DNA of 64,000 nt from Rhodoblastus sp963713695 (GTDB lineage: Bacteria > Pseudomonadota > Alphaproteobacteria > Rhizobiales > Beijerinckiaceae): positions 186,001-250,000 of the forward strand of contig CAVQMU010000002.1 in assembly GCA_963713695.1 (NCBI GenBank), read 5' to 3'. Shown here one piece after another: positions 52,974-61,848 of the stretch (positions are counted from its first letter, which is position 1; each line of letters begins with the position of its first letter). The notes beneath the pieces are model-generated. The model searched no databases, was not told the origin of the DNA, and worked only from the letters and a program-made list of their open reading frames with translations. Position numbers and translations under genes: made by a program.

Positions 52974-54252
52974 CTAAACGCCTGCCGGCTTCGGGCCGCC
53001 CGTCGCCCAGTCGAGCAGTTCCGCCGTGTGCGCCACAGGCAGGTCAGTGCCCGAGGCGATCTGGGTGATGCAGCCGACATTGCCCGCGGCGATCATGTCC
53101 GGCGCCACGCTTTCGATATTGCCGACCTTGCGGTCGCGCAATCTTTTGGCGATCTCCGGCTGCAGCAGGTTGTAAGTCCCCGCCGAGCCGCAGCAGAGAT
53201 GGCTTTCCGGCGGATCGAGCACGATAAATCCAGCTTGCGCCAGAAGGGTTTTCGGCTCCTGCCGCACGCGCTGGCCGTGCTGCAGCGAGCAGGCGCTGTG
53301 ATAGGCGACGCGCCGGCCTGCCGGAATTTTTGGCTGCTGCAGGCCGATCTCCGTCATCACCTCCGAAATGTCTTTCGTCAGCGCCGAGATTTTTCGCGCG
53401 GATTCCGCAAATTCTGGATCGTCGCGAAGGATAAAACCGTAGTCCTTCACCGTCGTGCCGCATCCCGACGTGTTGATGACGATGGCGTCGAGGCCGTTGC
53501 CGGCGATTTCGCGGCTCCAGGCCTCAATATTGTTCCGCGCAAAATTTTCGGCGTTCTGGCCGAGGTGATGCGTCAGCGCGCCGCAGCATCCCGCGCCCTC
53601 GGCGATCACGACTTCGCAGCCGTGACGCGTCAGCAAGCGAATGGTCGCATTGTTGATCTGCGGGGCCAGCACCTGCTGGGCGCAACCGGCCAGCAGCGCC
53701 ACGCGTTTTTTCCGCGGCCCCTCGGCCGCGAAAATCCTTGGGCCGATCAATGGCGCTTCATCCGCTAAGCGCTTTGGCGCCAGCGCGAGCGCAGCGCCGA
53801 GACGCGCGGGCAAAAGCGGCGCGAAGATTTTTCCAAATCGCGCGGCTTTCAGCGCAACGCGAAAAATATCCGGACGCGGAAGCATGTAGCCGAGCAGCCG
53901 GCGCAAAATCCGGTCATGCCATGGTCGCGTAAAAGTCCGCTCGATGTGGTGGCGGCCGTGATCGACCAGGTGCATGTAATTGACGCCGGACGGGCAGGTG
54001 GTCATGCAGGAGAGGCAAGTCAGGCAGCGGTCGATATGCTTGACCACTTCCTCTGACGCCGGCCGGTCGTTCTCCAGCATGTCCTTGATGAGATAGATTC
54101 TTCCGCGCGGGCTGTCGAACTCGTCGCCCAGCAGCGCATAGGTCGGGCAGGTCGCGGTGCAGAAGCCGCAGTGCACGCAGGCGCGCAGAATTTTTTCGCT
54201 CTCCCTGGTGTCGGAAATCGGCGAGCTGGGCGAGGGTGAAATTCGTCTGCAT
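52974..54252 (-). CDS. glcF: Glycolate oxidase iron-sulfur subunit GlcF (apparent N-terminal frameshift)
   Basis: Electron-transfer subunit of membrane-associated glycolate oxidase. The main frame has two 4Fe-4S motifs (CVHCGFCTATCP and CLTCLSCMTTCP) and two cysteine-rich CCG repeats (YHSACSLQHGQRV, CCGSAGTYNL). The conserved N-terminus MQTNFTLAQLAD starts at ATG 54252, but lies in another frame; removing one base from the TTT (AAA on plus strand near 54214-54216) joins it as LADSDTRESEKILRACVHC. Without that, translation would start at 54176 inside the first cluster motif and lose one or more cysteines. glcE ends five bases upstream of the ATG, so it is one operon. Confidence 0.9.
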
Positions 54253-54256
54253 GGAT

Positions 54257-55432
54257 CTAGCGCCCTGCCTGCACGCGGCCGGGATTGAATATGCCCGCGG
54301 GGTCGAAACCCTGTTTTATGCGCAAGCTCATTGCGGCGAGAGGCGCCGGCTCCGGCTCGAACACCGCGACTTTCTCGCGCAGTTCATCGGGTGCGACGAC
54401 GAGCGTGGCGTGACCGCCAAAAGGCCGCAACGCGTCGCGCAGGATCGCCGCGCCGCCGTCGGCGCCGGCATCCTGCGCGTCGAGGCTCACCCAGACCAAC
54501 CCGCCGCCCCAATCGTAAAATCCCTCGGCTGACACGAAGTTTTCACGCGCTGCGCGAAAGACGGCGGCCGCGGAGGAGGGCGTCGGGCAAAGGCGCCAGA
54601 CCAGCCGGTCGCCTCCGGGCAAATGCGCGCGGGCATGGCCGATGTCGCTCCAGAATTTTGCGCTTTCCGGCCCTTCGAGACGCGCGCCGCGCCCGAGCAG
54701 AGTTTCCAGCGCCTCCGCGCGAAAAGCGATGGAAGGGGCGGGGCCTTCGAGCCGCAGGGCGGTCATCGAACCCTTTGGCAAATGCGCGGCGGCGGAAACT
54801 TCATGCGGCGAATTCAGCGCCTGCGCCATCAGCGCAATCGCCGCCTCGTCGGCGAGGCCTGGCAGCAGCAGCGTGCAGGATGCGTCTGGTCGCGGCATGG
54901 TCTTGATCGTCACTTCGGTCAGGACCGACAGCGTTCCATAGGCGCCCGCCTGCAATTTGCACAGGTCGTAGCCGGTGACGTTCTTCACCACCTTGCCGCC
55001 CGCCTTGTAGATTTCGCCGCGGCCGTTGATGGCCGAAAAGCCGAGGAAGAAATCCCGCGCCGCGCCGGCCCGCAGCCGGCGAGGCCCGGCGAGATTGCAG
55101 GCGAGGACGCCGCCGAGCGTCGGTTCGCCGTCGCCGCTCAACAGCCCGCGCCAATCCGGCGGCTCGAACGCAAGCATCTGCGAACTTGCCGCGAGCAGCG
55201 CCTCGATCTCTTTCATCGGCGTTGCCGCGCGCGCGGTCAGCACCAGTTCTGCGGGGTCGTAGTCGATGATTCCGCAGAGCGCCGAAATGTCGAAAAGAAC
55301 ATTAGCGGGCACAAGGCGCCCTAGCCGCCGCTTGCTGCCGCCCGCAAAAATTTCGAGCGTCTTTCCGTCCGCCGCAGCCGCGGAAATCATCTCCGCGGCT
55401 TCCTCGACACTGGACGGTTTCAGCTTGTCCAT
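54257..55432 (-). CDS. glcE: Glycolate oxidase FAD-binding subunit GlcE
   Basis: Flavoprotein subunit of glycolate oxidase with GlcD and GlcF. The 391-residue protein has the PCMH-type FAD-binding domain: EIFAGGSKRRLGRLVPANVL, IIDYDPAELVLTARAATPMK, GGVLACNLAGPRRLRAGAAR and GGKVVKNVTGYDLCKLQAGA. The C-terminal part ends FDPAGIFNPGRVQAGR. ATG 55432 has GGAAAG five bases upstream; an open extension to 55504 overlaps glcD and is rejected. glcD ends 13 bases upstream. Confidence 0.95.
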   Translation of the reverse strand: MDKLKPSSVEEAAEMISAAAADGKTLEIFAGGSKRRLGRLVPANVLFDISALCGIIDYDPAELVLTARAATPMKEIEALLAASSQMLAFEPPDWRGLLSGDGEPTLGGVLACNLAGPRRLRAGAARDFFLGFSAINGRGEIYKAGGKVVKNVTGYDLCKLQAGAYGTLSVLTEVTIKTMPRPDASCTLLLPGLADEAAIALMAQALNSPHEVSAAAHLPKGSMTALRLEGPAPSIAFRAEALETLLGRGARLEGPESAKFWSDIGHARAHLPGGDRLVWRLCPTPSSAAAVFRAARENFVSAEGFYDWGGGLVWVSLDAQDAGADGGAAILRDALRPFGGHATLVVAPDELREKVAVFEPEPAPLAAMSLRIKQGFDPAGIFNPGRVQAGR

Positions 55433-55445
55433 GCGGGCTTTCCGG

Positions 55446-56936
55446 TCAGAAGCGGGGCAGGTCGGGAAAGCGCAATTTTCCCGCGTGGACGTGCACGCGG
55501 CCAAGCTCGGCGCAGCGGCACAATTGCGGAAAAACCTTGCCCGGATTGAGCAGGCTCTGGTCGTCGAAGGCGCATTTCAGCCTTTGCTGCTGGTTGAGGT
55601 CGCATTCGTTGAACATGGCGTCCATCAGGTCGCGCTTTTCGACGCCGACTCCGTGCTCGCCGGTCAGCACGCCGCCAACCTCCACGCAAAGCCGCAGAAT
55701 GTCCTGGCCGAATTCTTCGGCGCGATCGAGTTCGCCCGGCTGGTTGGCGTCATAGAGAATGAGGGGGTGCAGGTTGCCGTCTCCGGCGTGGAAGACATTG
55801 GCGACGCGCAGACCGTATTTCGCCTCCATCTGCTTCATGCGCAGCAGCACCTCGGAAATTTTCTTTCGGGGTATCGTGCCGTCCATGCAGAGGTAGTCGG
55901 GGGAAATGCGGCCGACGGCGGGGAAGGCGGCCTTGCGGCCGGCCCAGAACAGCAGCCGCTCGGCCTCGGACTCGCTGGTGCGGCAGGAGGTCGCGCCATG
56001 CTTTGCCGCGATGGCCTCGACCGCGGCGATGAGATGATCGACCTCCGCCGCGCAGCCGTCGAGTTCGACGATCAGCAAGGCCTCGACATCGAGCGGATAG
56101 CCGGCGTGGACGAAGTCTTCCGCCGCCCTGATGGCGGGACCGTCCATCATCTCCATGCCGCCGGGAATGATGCCGGCGCCGATCACCGCGGCGACGCAAT
56201 CGCCGGCGCCCTCGACGGTGGCAAAGCCGATCATCAGGGCGCGGGCGCCGGGCGGCGTCGGCAGGACGCGCACGGTCACTTCGGTGACCACGCCGAGCAT
56301 GCCTTCGGACCCGACGACGACGCCGAGAAGGTCGTAGCCGGACGCGTCGTAATGCTTGCCGCCGAGGCGCAGGATCTCGCCTTCGATCGTCACCATCTCG
56401 ACGCCGATGACGTTGTTGGTGGTCAGGCCATATTTCAGGCAATGCACGCCGCCGGAATTTTCGGCGACATTGCCGCCGATCGTGCAGGCAATCTGGCTCG
56501 ACGGATCGGGCGCGTAATAGAGCCCGAGCGCCTGCACGGCGTGGGTGACGCCGAGATTGGTCACGCCCGGCTGCACCACGGCGCAGCGGTTGGCGACGTC
56601 GATCTCCAGAATGCGGTTGAAGCGGCTCATGCCAAGCAGCACCGCGTCCTGCAGCGGCAGCGCGCCGCCCGAAAGCGAGGTGCCGGCGCCGCGCGGAACC
56701 ACCTTGACGCCGTTGGCCGAGCAATAGCGCATGATCGCCACGACCTGCGCGACCGTCTCGGGCAGGACGACGACCATCGGCAATTGGCGATAGGCGGTCA
56801 GGGCGTCGCATTCGAAGGCGCGGCGTTCGTTCTCCTTGTCGATCACCCCTTCGCCGGGCACGATCTGGCGAAGGGCCGCGACGATTTCATCCCGCCGCGC
56901 GAGGACCGCACCGTCGGTGGGCGGCATTTTGATCAT
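55446..56936 (-). CDS. glcD: Glycolate oxidase FAD-linked subunit GlcD
   Basis: Catalytic subunit that oxidises glycolate (or D-lactate in relatives) to glyoxylate. The 496 residues include the FAD-binding loop VPRGAGTSLSGGALPLQDAV, GVTNLGVTHAVQALGLYYAP, CTIGGNVAENSGGVHCLKYG and the C-terminal FAD-oxidase signature VGGVLTGEHGVGVEKRDLMD with VFHAGDGNLHPLILYD. Length matches E. coli GlcD (499). First gene of glcD-glcE-glcF. No glcC-type regulator is found here. Confidence 0.96.
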   Translation of the reverse strand: MIKMPPTDGAVLARRDEIVAALRQIVPGEGVIDKENERRAFECDALTAYRQLPMVVVLPETVAQVVAIMRYCSANGVKVVPRGAGTSLSGGALPLQDAVLLGMSRFNRILEIDVANRCAVVQPGVTNLGVTHAVQALGLYYAPDPSSQIACTIGGNVAENSGGVHCLKYGLTTNNVIGVEMVTIEGEILRLGGKHYDASGYDLLGVVVGSEGMLGVVTEVTVRVLPTPPGARALMIGFATVEGAGDCVAAVIGAGIIPGGMEMMDGPAIRAAEDFVHAGYPLDVEALLIVELDGCAAEVDHLIAAVEAIAAKHGATSCRTSESEAERLLFWAGRKAAFPAVGRISPDYLCMDGTIPRKKISEVLLRMKQMEAKYGLRVANVFHAGDGNLHPLILYDANQPGELDRAEEFGQDILRLCVEVGGVLTGEHGVGVEKRDLMDAMFNECDLNQQQRLKCAFDDQSLLNPGKVFPQLCRCAELGRVHVHAGKLRFPDLPRF

Positions 56937-57044
56937 GGCTTGGCCCTCACGGCTTGGCCCCTTCGTGTCGGAAGATAACGAATTGCTCGGACATCCGGCG
57001 TCTCCCCGATGACGATTTTCGTCGTGATGCGAATGGCCGGACGC

Positions 57045-57470
57045 CTACCGGGTCTTCAGTCCGGCGCCGGCGGCGGCCGCAAGGGCGCAGGCCTCGTCAT
57101 TGTCCGATGTGTCGCCGGTGATGCCGATGGCGCCGATCGGCTCGCCGGCGTCGTCGACCAATATGATCCCTCCGGCGGCCGGAACGACGCCGCCTGCCGA
57201 GATCGGGCCGAGGGAGGCGACGAAGGTCGGCCGCTCCTGCGCCATTTCGCCGATCTTGCGCGAGGAGACGCCGAGCGCCAGCGCGCCGCTGGCCTTGGCG
57301 ATGGCGATCTGTGGCCGCATGTTGGAGGCTCCGTCCTGCCTTTGCAGGGCGACGACATGGCCACCGGCGTCGAGAACCACGACCGTGAGCGGTTTCAGGC
57401 CGAGCGACCGTCCTTTCGCCAAGGCGAAGGCGATCATGGCGTTGGCCTGTTCGAGGGTGACGCGGCCCAT
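57045..57470 (-). CDS. glcG: GlcG/HbpS-family heme-binding-like protein
   Basis: The 141-residue protein has the GlcG fold: VTLEQANAMIAFALAKGRSL, LTVVVLDAGGHVVALQRQDG, AIAKASGALALGVSSRKIGE and GGIILVDDAGEPIGAIGITG. GlcG is encoded with glcDEF in many bacteria; its biochemical role is unresolved, and HbpS relatives bind heme. ATG 57470 has GGAG near it; an upstream extension to 57557 is unlikely. A 108-base gap separates its stop from glcD, so operon membership is likely. Confidence 0.88.
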   Translation of the reverse strand: MGRVTLEQANAMIAFALAKGRSLGLKPLTVVVLDAGGHVVALQRQDGASNMRPQIAIAKASGALALGVSSRKIGEMAQERPTFVASLGPISAGGVVPAAGGIILVDDAGEPIGAIGITGDTSDNDEACALAAAAGAGLKTR

Positions 57471-57877
57471 GGAATGCTCCGTATGAAAAACGAATGGAAT
57501 TTTGAAACTAGAGTGGTTCAGAAAAAAGGGAAAGCCGTCTTGCCGCCATCGCGCCAAACTCGAAGGGGGCGTTGAAACATCTCGGAAAGTTAAGGCAAAA
57601 AATCAACTCCAGAAAAATGAGCCGGGCGAAAACATTTTCGTGATCGCATTTAACGTTCATTCGGCCTTGTTTTTGTCGAGATACGCGTATACTTTCACCT
57701 CATCGAATTCTTGGCCGTAGACTTGGCCTTGCGACTTCCGGGCGGCGACCTCATTGTTTCGCGGCCAGGGCGCAGCTGACGACCTCCCTAGAGATATCGA
57801 TATGAAATGGGCTCATTTCTTGTGGTGGGCCCAAATTGCAATGAGCCAAATATGGCTCGCTAAGAGGAGCGTCTAGC
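57471..57877 (+). promoter_or_regulatory. Intergenic region and leader of the cold-shock gene
   Basis: About 400 bases between divergent glcG and csp. The right part (57800-57877) carries alternative hairpins and the ribosome binding site AGAGGAG. The middle is AT-rich around 57590-57690 with no coding sequence that I can support. Cold-shock mRNAs commonly have long structured leaders, so most of this may be transcribed. Confidence 0.5.
57810..57858 (+). promoter_or_regulatory. Mutually exclusive hairpins in the csp leader
   Basis: GGCTCATT (57810-57817) can pair with AATGAGCC (57840-57847), but GAGCC of the latter (57843-57847) can instead pair with GGCTC (57854-57858) around aaatat. The second hairpin ends four bases before the Shine-Dalgarno sequence. 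Structure by eye only. Confidence 0.6.
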
Positions 57878-58090
57878 ATGGCGACCGGCACGGTAAAGTG
57901 GTTCAACGGCCAAAAAGGCTATGGTTTTATTCAGCCCGACGACGGCGGCAAGGACGTGTTCGTCCATATCAGCGCTGTCGAGCAGGCGGGTCTCCGCGGC
58001 CTCAACGAAGGCCAGAAGATCACCTATGAACTGGCGGCCGATAACCGCACCGGCAAGTCTTCAGCCACCCATCTGCAGACGGCTGGCTGA
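57878..58090 (+). CDS. cspA: Cold-shock protein (CspA family)
   Basis: Single-stranded RNA/DNA-binding chaperone. The 70 residues form one cold-shock domain: MATGTVKWFNGQKGYGFIQP holds the KGYGFI RNP1 motif and DVFVHISAVEQAG holds RNP2 (VFVHI). A strong AGAGGAG lies eight bases before the ATG. The leader contains alternative hairpins, and a terminator follows. Whether it is cold-inducible or constitutive cannot be read from the gene. Confidence 0.96.
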   Translation: MATGTVKWFNGQKGYGFIQPDDGGKDVFVHISAVEQAGLRGLNEGQKITYELAADNRTGKSSATHLQTAG

Positions 58091-58202
58091 CCCTTAGTCT
58101 CGCGGTCCGGTTTCGGATCCGGCTTTGGGAGATCAAGAGCTGCCTCGCAGGCGCGCCGCCAGTCATGGATGTAATGGCGTGGCGCGGATTGTGAGGATGA
58201 GA

Positions 58203-58236
58203 AGTCCCGGGCGATCACCCGGGGCTTTTTCTTTTT
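58203..58236 (+). terminator. Terminator after the cold-shock gene
   Basis: AGTCCCGGGcgatcaCCCGGGGCT forms a stem with 8-9 pairs (58203-58226), followed by the T-rich tail tttttcttttt. Located 113 bases downstream of the csp stop. Confidence 0.85.
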
Positions 58237-58344
58237 GGCGCAGGAGCGCTTTCCGCGCCTCGCGCGCGGGCCTGAAAAAACCGGCTTTCCCTTTTTCGCC
58301 GGCGGCTTTAGAAGCGAACACCTGCCTTCGCTTCCGGGGTTTCC

Positions 58345-59298
58345 ATGTCATCAGCCGATCAATCGCACGCCAAAGTCATCGTCATCGGCTCCGGTCCCGC
58401 CGGCTACACGGCCGCGATCTACGCCGCCCGCGCCATGCTCAAGCCGATGCTGATCGCCGGTTTCGAGATGGGCGGGCAGCTGATGATCACGACGGACGTC
58501 GAGAATTATCCAGGCTTTGCCGAGCCGATCCAGGGCCCATGGCTGATGGAGCAGATGCGTCTCCAGGCCGAGCATGTCGGCGCCGACCTTGTCAGCGACC
58601 ATATCGTCAAGGCGGAGCTTTCCGCGCGTCCCTTTCGGCTCACCGGCGATTCCGGACGCGTCTATACCTGCGACGCGCTGATCGTCGCGACGGGCGCCAA
58701 GGCGCAATGGCTGGGTGAAAAGTCCGAGGAGAAGTTCAAGGGCTTTGGCGTATCCGCCTGCGCGACCTGCGACGGCTTCTTCTTTCGCAACAAGCCGGTC
58801 GTCGTGGTCGGCGGCGGCAATTCGGCGGTCGAGGAGGCGCTTTATCTTTCCCATATCGCTTCAAAGGTCACGCTGGTCCACCGCCGCGGTTCGCTGCGCT
58901 CCGAGCGCATCCTGCAAGAACGGCTGTTCGCCCGCCCCAATGTCGAAATGCGCTGGGACTGCGTCATCGACGAGATCCTCGGCTCCGAAAATCCGCTGTC
59001 GGTCGAAGCGGTGCGGCTCAAGAACGTCAAGACCGGCGCAACTGAAAAAGTCGTCGTTGACGGCGTCTTCGTCGCGATCGGCCACAAGCCGGCGACCGAA
59101 CTCTTTGTCGGCCAGATCGAGATGAAGCCCAACGGCTACATCAAGACAGCGCCGGATTCGACCGCCACCAACATCGAGGGCGTCTTCGCCGCTGGCGACG
59201 TCGCCGACGACAAATACCGCCAGGCGGTGACGGCGGCGGGTCTCGGCTGCATGGCGGCGCTGGAAGTCGAGCGCTGGCTGGCGTCCAAGCAGAGCTGA
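58345..59298 (+). CDS. trxB: Thioredoxin reductase
   Basis: NADPH-dependent flavoenzyme reducing thioredoxin. The 317-residue protein has the FAD motif VIGSGPAGYTAAIYAARAML, the redox-active CATC at 139-142 followed by DGFFFRNK, the NADPH motif VVGGGNSAVEEALYLSHIA and the C-terminal FAD motif GVFAAGDVADDKYRQAVTAA. Normal length. A GGGG motif lies upstream of the ATG. It lies after the csp terminator and before cheY. Confidence 0.97.
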   Translation: MSSADQSHAKVIVIGSGPAGYTAAIYAARAMLKPMLIAGFEMGGQLMITTDVENYPGFAEPIQGPWLMEQMRLQAEHVGADLVSDHIVKAELSARPFRLTGDSGRVYTCDALIVATGAKAQWLGEKSEEKFKGFGVSACATCDGFFFRNKPVVVVGGGNSAVEEALYLSHIASKVTLVHRRGSLRSERILQERLFARPNVEMRWDCVIDEILGSENPLSVEAVRLKNVKTGATEKVVVDGVFVAIGHKPATELFVGQIEMKPNGYIKTAPDSTATNIEGVFAAGDVADDKYRQAVTAAGLGCMAALEVERWLASKQS

Positions 59299-59431
59299 AC
59301 TGCCTTTCGCCCGCCAATTTCAGGACCTTGTGACGCCGATCCCTCAAATTTTTGCGGTTTTTTTAACGCTTCGCAAGATAGGATCGGGTTGAAACGACGC
59401 GCGTCTTGCGCGGAGAGTCAGGGGTCTTGGA

Positions 59432-59800
59432 ATGAAACAGGGGTTGATCGTCGACGATTCCGCGGTAATCCGCAAGGTCGCGAGCCGAATTCTCGAACTG
59501 CTTCATTTCGAAACCGCGGAAGCGGACGACGGCCCGAAGGCGCTGGAGCATTGCGCCCAGTCCATGCCCGACGTGATCCTGTTTGACTGGAGCATGCCCA
59601 GGACCGATACGCTCGATTTCCTGCGCACTGTGCGCAGGCTGCCCGGCGGCGGCCAATCGAAGATCATTTTCTGCGCCACGGAAAACGATCCCGTGGTGAT
59701 CGGCCGCGCCTTGCGCGCAGGGGCCGACGATGTGCTTCTGAAGCCATTCGACCATCGCGCCATTCAGGAAAAGTTCGAGGACATCGGCCTCATCTGGTGA
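59432..59800 (+). CDS. Second CheY-like single-domain response regulator
   Basis: Receiver-only protein of 122 residues with acidic pair D8-D9 (LIVDDSAVIRKVA), phosphoacceptor Asp52 in LFDWSMPRTDTLD and Lys104 in LLKPFD. It is colinear with and clearly related to the cheY at 8.5 kb (shared landmarks such as GADxxxxKPF and an end KFExxGL), but has the canonical DD pair. It lies between trxB and ctrA, outside the chemotaxis operon, so it may receive phosphate from another kinase or act as a phosphate sink; inference. Confidence 0.92.
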   Translation: MKQGLIVDDSAVIRKVASRILELLHFETAEADDGPKALEHCAQSMPDVILFDWSMPRTDTLDFLRTVRRLPGGGQSKIIFCATENDPVVIGRALRAGADDVLLKPFDHRAIQEKFEDIGLIW

Positions 59801-59822
59801 GGCGTCCCTCGGCCCTGACGAT

Positions 59823-59843
59823 AACCCGCCTTTCCCGCGGGTT
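59823..59843. terminator. Hairpin downstream of the second cheY
   Basis: AACCCGC (59823-59829) pairs with GCGGGTT (59837-59843) around ctttccc. It lies 23 bases after the cheY stop, but only a few T residues follow it. A second stronger hairpin is next to it. Confidence 0.55.
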
Positions 59844-59861
59844 CATGTCTCGCTTTCAACG

Positions 59862-59890
59862 AAAAACCCGCCTTCCGGCGGGTTTCGTCT
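59862..59890. terminator. Bidirectional terminator between cheY and ctrA
   Basis: AAACCCGCC (59864-59872) pairs with GGCGGGTTT (59877-59885) around ttcc. A-rich flank on the left and T-containing flank on the right suit both directions. It separates the convergent cheY (plus) and ctrA (minus). Confidence 0.85.
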
Positions 59891-59926
59891 TGCGCAAAGG
59901 GGCGGGCGCGCCGCCCCCTTTAAATG

Positions 59927-60630
59927 TCAGGCGGTGATGCGCTCGTCGGCGTCGGAAGGCTCGCGCAGCACATAGCCGCGGCCCCAGACGGTCTCGATGT
60001 AATTGCGGCCGGCGCTGGCGTTGGCGAGCTTCTTGCGCAATTTGCAGATGAAGACGTCGATGATCTTCAGCTCCGGCTCGTCCATGCCGCCATAGAGATG
60101 GTTGAGGAACATTTCCTTGGTGAGGGTCGTGCCCTTGCGCAGCGAAAGCAGCTCGAGCATCTGGTATTCCTTGCCGGTCAGATGCACGCGGGCGCCGCTG
60201 ACTTCGACCGTCTTCTGGTCGAGATTGACGACGAGGTCGCCGGTGGCGATGACCGACTGGGCGTGGCCCTTGGAGCGGCGGACGATGGCGTGGATGCGGG
60301 CGACCAGTTCGTCCTTGTGGAAGGGCTTGGTCAGATAGTCGTCGGCGCCGAAGCCGAGGCCCTTGACCTTGTCCTCGATGCCGGCGAGGCCGGACAGGAT
60401 CAGGATCGGCGTCTTGACCTTGGCGACGCGCAGCGTGCGCAGCACTTCATAGCCGGACATGTCCGGCAGGTTGAGGTCGAGCAGGATGATGTCGTAGTCG
60501 TAGAGCTTGCCGAGATCGATGCCCTCTTCGCCGAGATCCGTCGTATAGACGTTGAAATTCTCGGACTTGAGCATCAGTTCGATGCTTTGCGCGGTGGCGC
60601 TGTCGTCTTCGATCAATAAGTACGCGCATG
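59927..60630 (-). CDS. ctrA: Cell-cycle master regulator CtrA (apparent frameshift at codon 4-5)
   Basis: OmpR-type regulator controlling cell-cycle and, in many alphaproteobacteria, flagellar genes. The main frame begins at LLIEDDSATAQ and has phosphoacceptor Asp51 in IILLDLNLPDMSGYEVLRTL, Lys in YLTKPFHKDELVARIHAIVR, and the C-terminal winged helix (LTGKEYQMLELLSLRKGTTL, IIDVFICKLRKKLANA). The natural ATG at 60630 with GAGGA upstream reads MRVL, then falls out of frame: the sequence between ATG and GAAGACGAC has 22 bases instead of 21. As sequenced, the in-frame N-terminus would be a long unrelated extension to 60730, so one extra base is suspected. Confidence 0.93.
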
Positions 60631-60951
60631 TGAAGTCCTCACCCCGCCCCAAGGAATTGCGACGCTGGCCGATGCCGTCGCCGGGATGGCGACCAGCTCT
60701 CGACTCGAGACGAGCGTCCACGCAAATCATTTCCGAAAACGCTTAACGCCGAATGGTTAACAAAGTGTGATTCACCCTGGCAAGCGCCTTCGTCGTTAAT
60801 CCGCCTTTGACCGCGTCAGCTACCCGTCTCCGCCAAATTAGCCTGTGGAAAAGTTCGGCGGCCGGCCCTTCGGCAGGCAAAGCCTCACTTTCCCAAATTC
60901 CCGCTTTTCGCGTCCGTTGTCGAAGCGTCGGTAGGAACATGGAAAGGATTG

Positions 60952-60979
60952 TTAACCACGGCGGTTAACGAAGCCTTAG
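60952..60979. promoter_or_regulatory. TTAA-rich putative CtrA sites between ctrA and fliJ
   Basis: GTTAACCACGGCGGTTAAC (centre about 60960) is a palindrome of two GTTAAC halves with a seven-base spacer, and TTAA (60965-60968) is followed after seven bases by TTAG (60976-60979), close to the CtrA consensus TTAA-N7-TTAA. Autoregulation of ctrA is known in Caulobacter; here it is inferred. Confidence 0.5.
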
Positions 60980-61149
60980 CGCCGGGTCGCCAATTGCGGG
61001 TCCTACGTAATATTTTTGACAAAATTTGAGAGATTTCGCCGCCGGGTAAGGAAACGGCAACCTCCATGCGGCAATCTTGGCTTGTCTCGCGGAAATCATC
61101 GTTGGTGGTTGAAATTGTCTTTCAACATGCGTCCTTGGAGTTAATAGTG

Positions 61150-61548
61150 ATGAAATCGCGGGATACGCTCGTCCGTCTGAAGCGTTTCCAGGTGGAGGAA
61201 AAACGCCGCCGCCTGGGGCAGATCGAAATGATGATCGCCGAATTCAACCGCATGGCGGGAGATCTCGACCGCGAGATCGCTGCCGAGGAACAGAAGTCCG
61301 GCGTCAAGGATACGGCGCATTACGCCTATTCCACTTACGCCCGCGCCGCGCGCAACCGCCGCGACAATCTGCTTCATTCGGCCGACGAGCTGAAAGGCCA
61401 GCTCGAAGAGGCCCGCGGCCTGCTCGAACAGGCTAGCGACGAACTTGCCAAGGCGCAGGTTCTCGAAAACCGCGACAAGGCGCCTGTGCTGGGCGACATG
61501 ACCCGCGACGTCATGGACAATGCGGCGTTCCGCGGCGCCCGCGCCTGA
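61150..61548 (+). CDS. fliJ: Flagellar export chaperone FliJ
   Basis: Coiled-coil partner of the FliI ATPase that links it to the export gate. The 132-residue protein is almost wholly helical and highly charged (SRDTLVRLKRFQVEEKRRRL, EIAAEEQKSGVKDTAHYAY, DNLLHSADELKGQLEEARGL), and ends with the segment AQVLENRDKAPVLGDMTRD. ATG 61150 follows GGAG by nine bases. It lies next to ctrA, an order seen in other alphaproteobacteria, and away from fliI and fliH in this window. Confidence 0.93.
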   Translation: MKSRDTLVRLKRFQVEEKRRRLGQIEMMIAEFNRMAGDLDREIAAEEQKSGVKDTAHYAYSTYARAARNRRDNLLHSADELKGQLEEARGLLEQASDELAKAQVLENRDKAPVLGDMTRDVMDNAAFRGARA

Positions 61549-61848
61549 ATCGCCAAAGCCTAGTCGCCCGGCCTCAGCATTTTCATTGTTGCGGGGCGCG
61601 TCGACTTCCATCCTGCAGCAAAACGCAATCTGAGCAGGCCCGGACAAAGTTCCGGGCTTGCGCTTGCACGCCGCCTGTTGCAAAGGAGGCGTGAGCTGAC
61701 GCCAAACAAGCGATTTGTGCGGAAAAGCCGGGCGCCCGGTTTTTCGCAGAGACGCAGCGAAAGCAGGGACACTGGACTGCCACGCGATCAAGCGGGATCG
61801 CCCGGCGGGCGCCAGCGTCCGACGCCGTCGGAGCATTGCAGGGCCCGG
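61549..61848. other. Intergenic stretch after fliJ
   Basis: Three hundred bases without a supported gene. A hairpin GCCCGGA-caaagt-TCCGGGC near 61638-61657 may terminate fliJ, although it lacks a T-run. The following sequence has GCAGGG shortly before the ATG of the next gene. Confidence 0.45.

Noticed and set aside
55266..56978. 570-codon plus-strand frame over glcD
   Set aside because: Shadow of glcD on the opposite strand; glcD has both FAD domains.
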